A stretch of 31,802 nt of DNA from positions 1 to 31,802 of the forward strand of contig CAKURH010000041.1 of the NCBI GenBank assembly GCA_934675625.1. Reading direction: 5' to 3'. Below the pieces are notes generated by a model, which made no database searches, was not told the DNA's origin, and saw only the letters and a program-made list of their open reading frames with translations. This DNA is from an uncultured Kiritimatiellota bacterium. GTDB taxonomy: Bacteria; Verrucomicrobiota; Kiritimatiellia; RFP12; UBA1067. Of the stretch, positions 25,389 to 31,802 are shown one piece after another (within the stretch, counting starts at the first letter, position 1; each line of letters begins with the position of its first letter). Both the position numbers and the translations under genes were made by a program.

Positions 25389-28300
25389 TTGATTCCCATT
25401 TGCATCAGCCGATCCACGGGCTTCTCGCGGCTCACGCCCTTGGCAAAGGCCAGTTTCTCGTCGGCGGTTCCTCCCGTCTGCATCACGCCGACATCTTCCA
25501 ACGCTCGACGTACACACGCCGTCATCTTCTTGAAATCGTTTTCATGGCGTGCGAGAATCGGTTGCGGAACATAGGCCCTGAGGATGCGGACAAACGCCTC
25601 CCGGTTGCGTTCACGCGGCGTATCCGGCAAACTCAAGAACAGGCGCCAACATTCACCACAGCCGAGCAGCGCCACGGCCAACAGGCCGTAGCCAATTCGA
25701 TTCGCCGTCATGCGCGCACACCCACTCAAGCCATACGTCCGCTCATAGTAGTCGAACAGCGCATGCAGCTCCTTGGCGCGCGCCGGCATCGGCCAAGGTT
25801 TCGGGATATTCCTCTTCTCCAAATCCGCCAGACGGGACGCCCCCACGAATTCACCATAATGACCTGCCACGGCCTTGTCAATGCGGCATTCGATGTCCTT
25901 CAAGGTCGGAAGCTGCTTGAGCCACGCATCCGTGTAGCCTGTCTGTCCGGGCGTATAATACAGCGCACGATCATAGCCCAACGCCCCAACGGCCAGTGCA
26001 AGACGCGCCCGCAGTTCACGATTGAAGCCCGCATCCGTCCATTCTTCCTCGCCACGTGTTCCATCGCTGCTCTTTGCAACCAACGTCAAAACGGCCGAGA
26101 TCCACGTGTTCTGCATGACGACCGCCATACCAGGCGAGAGCCGCGACAGCTCGCGCGTCTGAAACTCATCAAGCCCCATCGCATTGGCGATCGTCTCGCA
26201 GTCATGCTGCTCGGGCAAGCGCATGACGATTTTCGTGTTTGTGTTCTTGATCGCCGAAATGTCAACTGCTGTCGGCGACTGATCGACAATCATGAAGCCT
26301 TCGCCATACGTGCGCATCTCGGCAATTGCATTCGCGATCATCTCGACCGATTTCTTGACGAGCGTCGAGCCACCCGCGCCCATGTTAGCCGAGTTCCGCA
26401 ACAGGTTATGGGCCTCTTCGATTACCATGACGTGCTGAATGCTCTTGTTTGTTCCCTGCGTATGCGTCTGGCGGTGTTCTGAAAGCTGCATCACGAGAAC
26501 GCCCATGATCAGCGTCTTCGTCTCCTCTGAGCCCAATCGACTCAAGTCGACGATTGTCCGCGAATCGAACAGGACTTCCGCCGCGATTTCCTCTTCGCTA
26601 CAGAACACCTGCCGCAAGACGCCGGCCGTCAGCGACTCGACGCGCGTCACCAAAGCCCCCGTGTAGTTGCCCTTGGCCTCGGCCGAATAGCCGGAGTTCT
26701 GGATGATCCGCTCCAGTTCGGACACGAGGGTCGAGAACGTCGGATACTGCGGCGCAGTCGTCGCCCTGTCCGGCGTGCCGATGTAATAGGAGTTCGGCAA
26801 ATCCCAGCCGACCTTCTGATAGGCCGCCTCCACGCCTTTCTTCAGAATCGCCGGCATGGCTGCCGTCAGTTCCCAGCACGCATTGAAGATGCCAAGCAGC
26901 CGGTCAATGTGCTCCAGTACGTGAATGCCCGCAGGGAACTTAAACGGATTGACGTGCAGAAGCATCTCGCACAGCGGATGCGTGGTGAAAATCGAAATGC
27001 CGTCCGGCGTGTTTTTGAAGGCCTTCTTGTATTCGCCTTTCGCCGGTTCGACAATCAGAAAGTTCACCTCTTTATCGATGCACTGCTGAATGAGCAGTTC
27101 GGTCGTGTTGGACTTTCCCGATCCCGTCGATCCCGTAATGAAGCAATGCCGCGTAAAGTCGTTGAGGTCGAGTTCGACGGGCAGCTCCTCGTGATACATG
27201 TGATACACGCGGCCAAAGGGAATAATCTTGGCATTTTCGTCTTTCACACCTGTCCCGTCCTTCGTCGTAACTGACCGCTCAAACGCGGCTACCTTGTCCA
27301 CGGCAAGCCCCGGAACCGACTTCTGCGGCAGTGGCAGAAAGAACGGCAAGTCATCGCCGCTGACAAAATTCGTCGGCAACACCCTACGAAAGATTCCACG
27401 ATCGTTGACAAACGTCGGATGAATGCCGCTGAGCACGGAGTTCAGCAGATTCTGTTGACGCTCCTTGTCCGTCGGTGGCCAACAGATCGTGTGACTGCAC
27501 TCACCCACGGACTCGTCGCCCAGCACAAGGCCCTTGAACGCATTCGCGGCAAACAGCGACACGCTCTCCTTGCTGGAGATGAAATAGGCCGCACATTCCC
27601 ACAGCCCGAACGTCTCGGCGTCCGAAAGCTTCTTCAGCGTTTCGTCCAACCGCGCCAACAAATCGACAATGCTCTTGTTCTGGGCCTCGACCGCATACGT
27701 CACGGAGGTGCCACTTGTCCGCGTGGACGAAGACCCGGTCGTGTCGCCCGTCGAGCGTCCTTTGGCGATGGAAACGCCCGTCGAGGTAGAGAACCCGAAC
27801 GTGTCCGAACTGCCATACGAACTCGACGAACCAGATGACCATCTGTCGCCCGAATGCGACGAACTGGTCGAATGGCTCTCGTTCGTCGAGGAACTGCTGC
27901 TACTGCTCGCCGTCAGGCTCATCGAGTTCGACTCGGAAAGCGTAATCGACTTGCTGACGCTCTCGCCGATGGCCTCGCTCTCGTTCTCCCCAAACGTCAG
28001 GTTGACTTTCTGGAACAGCGTCAGCTGCGAATGCAGATTCTCCAGTTCCCGCTTGCGCCGCTCGATCATCGGGCGGTCAACCGGCATCGCCAACAGCACC
28101 GCCGTGTAGTTCTGGAACCGCATGACATCGACGAACTGCTCCAGCCCCTGCGAAACGGTTTCCCCGTCCGTGTTCTTCTTGACCGATGGCTGGGCCGTGA
28201 CGCCCACGATGTATGGCGCGGTTACTTTCGCGTGTTTGCGAACCTGCTCAATGCCCTCGTTTGACAAGGCCTGCGTATGCTGGCTACCCAAGAAGATGCC

Positions 28301-28798
28301 GTCAAACGAGTTGTGGAAAATCTCGCGCAAGCTGTCCTTGTCCTCATAGCGCAAGGGCTTCACCCCGACATACAACGAGAACTCAAACCGCCTGTCAATG
28401 ACATCGACGCATTTGTTCTGAAGAATGTAAAAGACGGACGGATGGTGTTTGAACCCGGAAAGTCCGAGGAAAAACGCCTTGAGTTTGTCCGCCGGATTCT
28501 CGTCCACGCCATAGACAAGCCGCGATACCTTGTAAAGGGAGATCTGGTCGACGCTTTTAAAAACGCCCTTCGGCAAACGGCTATCCACGAATGGCTCAAT
28601 TTTGTCAGTGGCGCATGCCGACAGAAACGTGCGGTTCGTGGCATCGTCCGCCGCCTCCAGCAGCTTCACGATGTTCTCGCTTCGATTCGCGACCAGCGCC
28701 CGTTTCTGTGGAAGCGCCGTTTCGCCATAGCGTTCGGGATTGGCATACGCCGGCACGATTTCACCACCGTTTTCAGAACTGTAGACGCGACTTGACAT
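25385..28798 (-). CDS. HerA/FtsK-type ATPase (DUF87-like) with a serine-rich insert
   Basis: The product has 1137 residues. The ATG at 28798 is chosen because AAAGGG lies 6 nt upstream; an ATG two codons earlier abuts that site. Residues 1-265 are an unassigned alpha/beta domain. About 266-368 are extremely Ser/Thr/Gly-rich (SLTASSSSSSSTNESHS) and must be flexible. The ATPase core follows: Walker A GSTGSGKSNT near 557, IVDLSRLGSEETKTL near 720, Walker B VMVIEEAHNLL near 791, MIVDQSPTAVDISAI near 840, and NTNTKIVMRLPEQ after that. These are typical of HerA/DUF87 ring ATPases that move DNA or protein. About 250 C-terminal residues have no recognised family. No nuclease gene (NurA) is nearby, so DNA-end resection is unlikely. 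Confidence 0.82.
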   Translation of the reverse strand: MSSRVYSSENGGEIVPAYANPERYGETALPQKRALVANRSENIVKLLEAADDATNRTFLSACATDKIEPFVDSRLPKGVFKSVDQISLYKVSRLVYGVDENPADKLKAFFLGLSGFKHHPSVFYILQNKCVDVIDRRFEFSLYVGVKPLRYEDKDSLREIFHNSFDGIFLGSQHTQALSNEGIEQVRKHAKVTAPYIVGVTAQPSVKKNTDGETVSQGLEQFVDVMRFQNYTAVLLAMPVDRPMIERRKRELENLHSQLTLFQKVNLTFGENESEAIGESVSKSITLSESNSMSLTASSSSSSSTNESHSTSSSHSGDRWSSGSSSSYGSSDTFGFSTSTGVSIAKGRSTGDTTGSSSTRTSGTSVTYAVEAQNKSIVDLLARLDETLKKLSDAETFGLWECAAYFISSKESVSLFAANAFKGLVLGDESVGECSHTICWPPTDKERQQNLLNSVLSGIHPTFVNDRGIFRRVLPTNFVSGDDLPFFLPLPQKSVPGLAVDKVAAFERSVTTKDGTGVKDENAKIIPFGRVYHMYHEELPVELDLNDFTRHCFITGSTGSGKSNTTELLIQQCIDKEVNFLIVEPAKGEYKKAFKNTPDGISIFTTHPLCEMLLHVNPFKFPAGIHVLEHIDRLLGIFNACWELTAAMPAILKKGVEAAYQKVGWDLPNSYYIGTPDRATTAPQYPTFSTLVSELERIIQNSGYSAEAKGNYTGALVTRVESLTAGVLRQVFCSEEEIAAEVLFDSRTIVDLSRLGSEETKTLIMGVLVMQLSEHRQTHTQGTNKSIQHVMVIEEAHNLLRNSANMGAGGSTLVKKSVEMIANAIAEMRTYGEGFMIVDQSPTAVDISAIKNTNTKIVMRLPEQHDCETIANAMGLDEFQTRELSRLSPGMAVVMQNTWISAVLTLVAKSSDGTRGEEEWTDAGFNRELRARLALAVGALGYDRALYYTPGQTGYTDAWLKQLPTLKDIECRIDKAVAGHYGEFVGASRLADLEKRNIPKPWPMPARAKELHALFDYYERTYGLSGCARMTANRIGYGLLAVALLGCGECWRLFLSLPDTPRERNREAFVRILRAYVPQPILARHENDFKKMTACVRRALEDVGVMQTGGTADEKLAFAKGVSREKPVDRLMQMGIK

Positions 28799-28811
28799 GG
28801 GCATCCCTTTC

Positions 28812-29492
28812 TCAATCCGCAACGATCACCTCATCGGAAGACGGCGCCACCGCGGCATCCGGCGACTTCCCCTCCTCCGTCTCCCGCGCCGGCGTATCCT
28901 CCCGCGCCTGTCGGCTCTGGGAGAGTCCATCGGAGAACGCGCGCCCCAAAGCCCAGATATGCACACCAATCATCAGCACCGACCCCAATGCCAGCAAGAG
29001 GAAAATCAAGAAGAGAATGCCAACGAATCCGCCGAAGAGGCCAAGAGCGATGTCTTCCGCGGAATTCTTGTTGAGCGCACCACTCAACATACCGAAACTT
29101 TGGCGGATGCAAGGGCCATAGACACGGCGGCGCAGTTCCGCATTGGCAAGCAAGAACGGCGTCACCACCAAGCCCACGGTCACGGCAGCGGAAAGAAGGC
29201 CGTCAAGCCCGTTGTTCGCGCCACACAGAATAATGACATCGCCGACAAGGCACGCGGTCGTCAGTCCAAAAATGGGCCAGTAGCCGTCTTCGCCGCCCTT
29301 GACCTTGTAGAGGTAAGAAAGAACAAGGAAATGGACGGTAGCCACTATCGCCGCGACATTCATCGGCATCGTATTCTCACCGAGAAGGACATTCGCGATG
29401 AACAGCCCTGCGCAGGGCAACGCCACGGAAAGGGCAAACGGCCAATAGGACAACGCCCGGGTCATGTTTCCGTTGAACGACATCTTCATCAT
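28812..29492 (-). CDS. polytopic membrane protein, 5-6 helices
   Basis: The product has 226 residues. Hydrophobic segments lie at about 13-37, 43-62, 71-92, 98-116 and a long one at 148-183 that may be one or two helices. The C-terminal 40 residues are hydrophilic and acidic with many Ser, Pro and Glu, probably cytoplasmic. AAAGGAG is 7-8 nt before the ATG. It lies 13 bp before the ATPase start and 15 bp after the lipoprotein, so all three are made together. It is not a member of any transporter family I recognise; a membrane platform for the ATPase is the natural guess from context. Confidence 0.7.
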   Translation of the reverse strand: MMKMSFNGNMTRALSYWPFALSVALPCAGLFIANVLLGENTMPMNVAAIVATVHFLVLSYLYKVKGGEDGYWPIFGLTTACLVGDVIILCGANNGLDGLLSAAVTVGLVVTPFLLANAELRRRVYGPCIRQSFGMLSGALNKNSAEDIALGLFGGFVGILFLIFLLLALGSVLMIGVHIWALGRAFSDGLSQSRQAREDTPARETEEGKSPDAAVAPSSDEVIVAD

Positions 29493-29507
29493 CTTGTTGC
29501 TCCTTTG

Positions 29508-30695
29508 CTATTTCGCCTGTCGCGGCATTTGTATTGTCATGGGACGTGTCCGCCGCCCGCCCGTCTGCACCGGTGCCTTGGGTTGATACTTGATGACGCT
29601 TGGCTTCTTCTGCTCGACCGTCTGCGTCTCGACGCCGCGCATGAACGTTACGCCCTTCTGCGCACGATACTGCATCTCGCGACCCACATCCGAGCTGCGT
29701 AGCCTGAGAAGATTGCGCCACCGATCACAGAAGTCGCCAATCTTCGCGATCGCGTTCGCCTGTTCGGACAGAGCGGCACTTCGCATCGACTCAATCGGGA
29801 AGGACGTGTAGTAGTGAAGATTCGACGTCAAGGCATGACAGTCATCAGAAATCTTTCGCACCTCGTCAAATACGGACGACAAGCGGCTCACATACACCTG
29901 AAGCTGATCGTCATTCAGGCCTTTCCACGATTCGCCCTCGACGGTCTTCACCCGCTCGAACAGCTCGTCGCGACACGCCTTGTCCCGTTCACGCAACGAC
30001 GTGCAGTCCGCCGTCACATCCGCAATCGCTCGGTTCCAAGCCTCCGTCGAGATCTCGCCCTGTAGAAATGGGGAGGGCGAAGACTGTTGCGGTTTCTCCT
30101 TCGCCTGCTGTTGGGCTTGTGCCTCGCGGCTCCAGAAGGGCACACCCAAACGGACACGGGGTGAACGAGAAGAAGAACGTGCCAACGGCGAAGTCGAAGA
30201 CATGACCTGAGACGGTACGTCCGCACGAATGATGACAGAATCGCGATACCGCGCCTTCAGGGCTTTCTCGCCGAAGAACGTAACATCTGTCGAAAGATTC
30301 ACGATCGCATCATCTGCCGCATCAGCATCGCCTCTGTGCAGAGTCGCCGTAAATGTAACACCACGATGACCGGGAAATCCCGGACAAATCGGCGGGAACG
30401 GGTCATACGCGCGAACGGTCACAATTTCCGGCAAACCCGCATGCGGCGGGTTTACGTCCTTGACGGCGTAGAATGGTGCATCCCAACGAACGTAGCCCCG
30501 AAACCGATAGATGCGCGAATGCCAGCGCGTCTCGCGCTCTTCAACGCACGAGATGAAACGGAAGCCGCCGCCCTCTGCCAGTTCCGGATACTTGGCCTGG
30601 ATGAGCGCCGCGACTTCATCCCGATGGTCACACCCCGTCAGGAATGCGACCATCAGGACAACCGCCCCAAGCGGCCGGTGGCGGACAAAGCCCAT
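29508..30695 (-). CDS. lipoprotein with a helical C-terminal half
   Basis: The product has 395 residues. Residues 1-22 form a lipoprotein signal, MGFVRHRPLGAVVLMVAFLTGC, with the lipobox LTGC and lipidated Cys at 22. The next residue is Asp, which in E. coli keeps lipoproteins in the inner membrane. An N-terminal domain (about 23-160) is beta-rich. A Ser/Arg-rich stretch (about 165-185) and a Gln/Ala stretch (QAQQQAKEK) lead to a helical region (about 215-345) that could form a coiled coil. The C-terminus is basic. It follows the PA14-like gene with overlapping stop and start; GTG at 30698 is an alternative start. No family is recognised. Confidence 0.7.
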   Translation of the reverse strand: MGFVRHRPLGAVVLMVAFLTGCDHRDEVAALIQAKYPELAEGGGFRFISCVEERETRWHSRIYRFRGYVRWDAPFYAVKDVNPPHAGLPEIVTVRAYDPFPPICPGFPGHRGVTFTATLHRGDADAADDAIVNLSTDVTFFGEKALKARYRDSVIIRADVPSQVMSSTSPLARSSSRSPRVRLGVPFWSREAQAQQQAKEKPQQSSPSPFLQGEISTEAWNRAIADVTADCTSLRERDKACRDELFERVKTVEGESWKGLNDDQLQVYVSRLSSVFDEVRKISDDCHALTSNLHYYTSFPIESMRSAALSEQANAIAKIGDFCDRWRNLLRLRSSDVGREMQYRAQKGVTFMRGVETQTVEQKKPSVIKYQPKAPVQTGGRRTRPMTIQMPRQAK

Positions 30696-31321
30696 CACTC
30701 AACTCCGTGGAACAGCGCTTCCGGAGTCAAGGTCGCATACGCCAGCGTACCGGCCTTTTTGTAGCGGAGCATCAGCGAGTGCCTTGCTTGATTATGGCTC
30801 GGCGCATAAATCACAATCTCGATATTGGCAGGGCCTGGCAGTTGCACGTTCTTCGCCCGCGACCCCGTACGGTCTGTCATCTCGAACACCTGCACCCCAT
30901 TGATAAATACAAAGGCTCTTGATTCCGACCAACGCAGATCCGACGTGAGATTGAACGTATAAATTCCCGGTACACTCACATTCAAGATTCCACTCCACCG
31001 ACAAGTAATCTCCCCTGTCGAGCGAACAGCAGGATCGGTATTCCCATTTTGTGCATCAAACTTGGGCCCCTTGTCGACCATCGCGGCGATTTCAGCTTCA
31101 GACGTGTCCTTGCCGGCCCACACCATCAGAACCGCGCCCGGCTCAACCTTTAGTTCCGTCGTTGCCGCAACCGGAGCCGCCGCTGTTGGCGCGGCAGTCG
31201 CCGTGGCCGCCGCAGGAGCCGCCGTTTCAGGAGTAGCCGTCGCAGCCGCAACCGCTTATTCGCCAAATGCCGCCGGACACAAAACCGCCGCGCATCCGAG
31301 ACCAATCATCAACTTGTTCAT
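30695..31321 (-). CDS. exported PA14-like protein with an in-frame TAA after the signal peptide
   Basis: An ATG at 31321 (purine-rich AAGAGGTAAGAAG upstream) opens a perfect signal peptide (MNKLMIGLGCAAVLCPAAFG). Codon 22 is TAA at 31256-31258. The same frame then continues without break for 187 codons: an Ala/Thr/Pro-rich linker (about 43 residues) and a PA14-like beta-sandwich (WSGILNVSVPGIYTFNL, AFVFINGVQVFEM, HSLMLRYKKAG) that should bind sugar or a partner. A single base change would remove the stop. Possible explanations are a recent nonsense mutation, suppression, internal initiation at the ATG at 31126 without export, or an error in the sequence. I annotate the intact-looking whole and flag the stop. 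Confidence 0.6.
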
Positions 31322-31410
31322 TTCTTCTTACCTCTTTCGCCCACGGAATTGTAGATTACACGGCCAATACCTCCGGGGCATAAAGGGCACTCTCCGTTGG
31401 AGACAAACAA
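31318..31410 (-). CDS. possible 30-residue leader peptide coupled to the PA14-like gene
   Basis: From a TTG at 31410, with GAAGGAGG 9 nt upstream, a frame reads FVSNGECPLCPGGIGRVIY and ends KKK, then TGA overlapping the next ATG (ATGA). It contains a CPLC pair. It is in the same frame as the 35-residue frame upstream, separated by a TGA at 31426. It could be the second half of one interrupted small gene or a translational coupler. Weakly supported. Confidence 0.3.
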   Translation of the reverse strand: MFVSNGECPLCPGGIGRVIYNSVGERGKKK

Positions 31411-31425
31411 GCGGGCGTGCCTCCT

Positions 31426-31533
31426 TCACCCGTGTTCTCTGAGAAGGCCGTCCAAAGCCATTGAGGAAAACATGAGTGCAAGGAAACACGCCCGGCACAG
31501 CCATGTGCCTAGACGCATCCCCTCGCAGGACAT
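31426..31533 (-). CDS. possible 35-residue Cys-containing hydrophobic peptide
   Basis: The ATG at 31533 has AGAGGAG 5 nt upstream, one of the best ribosome sites in the window. The frame MSCEGMRLGTWLCRACFL continues with a hydrophobic stretch ending MFSSMALDGLL and stops at TGA 31426. It may be a signal-peptide-like small protein or regulatory leader peptide at the head of the operon. If the TGA were read through, it would join the frame ending at 31318 to give about 71 residues. Confidence 0.4.
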   Translation of the reverse strand: MSCEGMRLGTWLCRACFLALMFSSMALDGLLREHG

Positions 31534-31617
31534 GTCGCTCCTCTGAATTTTTGGACGTTTACTCAGAACGAACAAGTCCGCGTGGTTACGCGTTCTTCAT
31601 TTTACTTTATCCTACGC

Positions 31618-31657
31618 GAGGGTGACGAGAGCCCCTTCGGGTTCGTCGCACTCTTTT
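31618..31657. other. long imperfect hairpin with a CTTC-type loop near the operon's 5' end
   Basis: GAGGGTGACGA (31618-31628) pairs with TCGTCGCACTC (31643-31653) with one mismatch, around an inner CCC-CTTC-GGG stem. On the plus strand it is followed by TTTT and would work as an intrinsic terminator. On the minus strand it is the first element of the operon leader, about 11 nt after the predicted start. Confidence 0.55.
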
Positions 31658-31670
31658 GTAATTGGCGGCT

Positions 31671-31700
31671 ATTATATCAAAATCGCAGGCCCCTCCGCAA
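31671..31700 (-). promoter_or_regulatory. promoter of the ATPase operon
   Basis: The minus strand has TTGCGG (31695-31700), an 18-bp spacer and TGA TATAAT (TATAAT at 31671-31676). This is the most complete promoter in the window. The predicted start is near 31664, giving a leader of about 340 nt before the PA14-like gene. Confidence 0.65.
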
Positions 31701-31705
31701 GAGGG

Positions 31706-31745
31706 TGGAAATGGTAATATCTAACTGGAAATGGTAATATCTAAC
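31706..31745. repeat. two perfect 20-bp tandem repeats directly upstream of the -35 box
   Basis: The unit, reading TGGAAATGGTAATATCTAAC on the plus strand, occurs at 31706-31725 and 31726-31745. The repeats end 5 bp from the -35 box of the minus-strand promoter. A 20-bp period puts both copies on nearly the same DNA face, as expected for a dimeric activator binding direct repeats. Confidence 0.8.
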
Positions 31746-31771
31746 GGGTCAGCAAAGAAGAGAGGAAGGCC

Positions 31772-31802
31772 ATGGGGATCGAAGAAGAAGAAAGACAATC
31801 CA
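31772..31802 (+). CDS. possible start of a plus-strand gene running off the right edge
   Basis: An ATG at 31772 is preceded by AGAGGAAGG at 5-6 nt and begins MGIEEEERQS. Only ten codons are visible, so no function can be proposed. It would be divergent from the ATPase operon and share the tandem-repeat region. Confidence 0.3.
   Translation, partial: MGIEEEERQS

Noticed and set aside
25385..28798. VirB4/TraC conjugation ATPase
   Set aside because: The motor motifs fit HerA/DUF87 better, and no relaxase, pilus or coupling-protein genes are present in the operon.
31618..31657. tRNA or tmRNA
   Set aside because: The GGTTCG-like loop sequence is part of a simple hairpin. No cloverleaf or acceptor stem can be built around it.
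31706..31745. Start of a CRISPR array
   Set aside because: Only two units, directly adjacent with no spacer, and no cas genes.

Overview
The window is GC-rich DNA (about 65 percent or more in the carbohydrate part, visibly lower in parts of the right half). It most resembles an anaerobic, saccharolytic bacterium of the PVC group, Kiritimatiellae or Lentisphaerae-like. That placement is inferred from gene style: exported glycosidases with long N-terminal signals, beta-strand-rich surface proteins, a XylR-type hybrid regulator, a glycyl radical enzyme and a ferredoxin-nitroreductase. No rRNA or tRNA is present to confirm it.

Left edge (1-830): the start of a gene that runs off the window and has a disturbed reading frame, a 28-bp copy of the end of the activase gene at 9.1 kb, and a broken fragment of an AAA ATPase gene.

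Carbohydrate region (832-19004). Operon 1 (8972 down to 832, minus strand) encodes an exported GH36/GH27-like alpha-galactosidase, a PA14-type surface protein, and a 1347-residue protein joining a clan GH-A glycosidase to a CE4-like deacetylase. Operon 2 (15504 down to 9086, minus strand) encodes a second exported clan GH-D glycosidase, an MFS sugar:H+ symporter, a CxE-type glycyl radical enzyme and its activase. Two remnant genes (15606-16769) follow, then on the plus strand a XylR-like LacI/AraC hybrid regulator (16901) and a ferredoxin-nitroreductase (18180). Operons 1 and 2 share an almost identical 30-bp element upstream of their -10 boxes, and the remnant gene has a degenerate copy. The simplest model is one sugar regulon: exported glycosidases release sugar, the MFS protein imports it, the radical enzyme acts on it or a product, and the hybrid regulator controls both operons.

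Right region (19017-31533, minus strand): at least eleven closely packed genes that I cannot assign to a named system. The core is a large HerA/FtsK-type ATPase with a roughly 100-residue serine-rich insert, a 5-6 TM protein, a lipoprotein, a PA14-like exported protein with an in-frame stop after its signal peptide, and a large protein with a membrane-bound C-terminus. Three small soluble proteins follow, two of which share a PEEFDK module, then a Pro-rich exported protein, a Sel1-repeat protein and an unknown protein. A promoter at about 31671-31700 with two perfect 20-bp tandem repeats just upstream starts the unit, and a long structured leader precedes the first large gene. This is the best candidate for an undescribed system, probably an envelope-associated ATPase machine.

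Recurring signals: nearly every promoter I could find has an extended -10 (TGN then TATAAT or TATACT), and three genes start 6-7 nt after the -10, implying leaderless mRNAs. A 14-bp poly-G tract puts the first glycosidase out of frame by one base.
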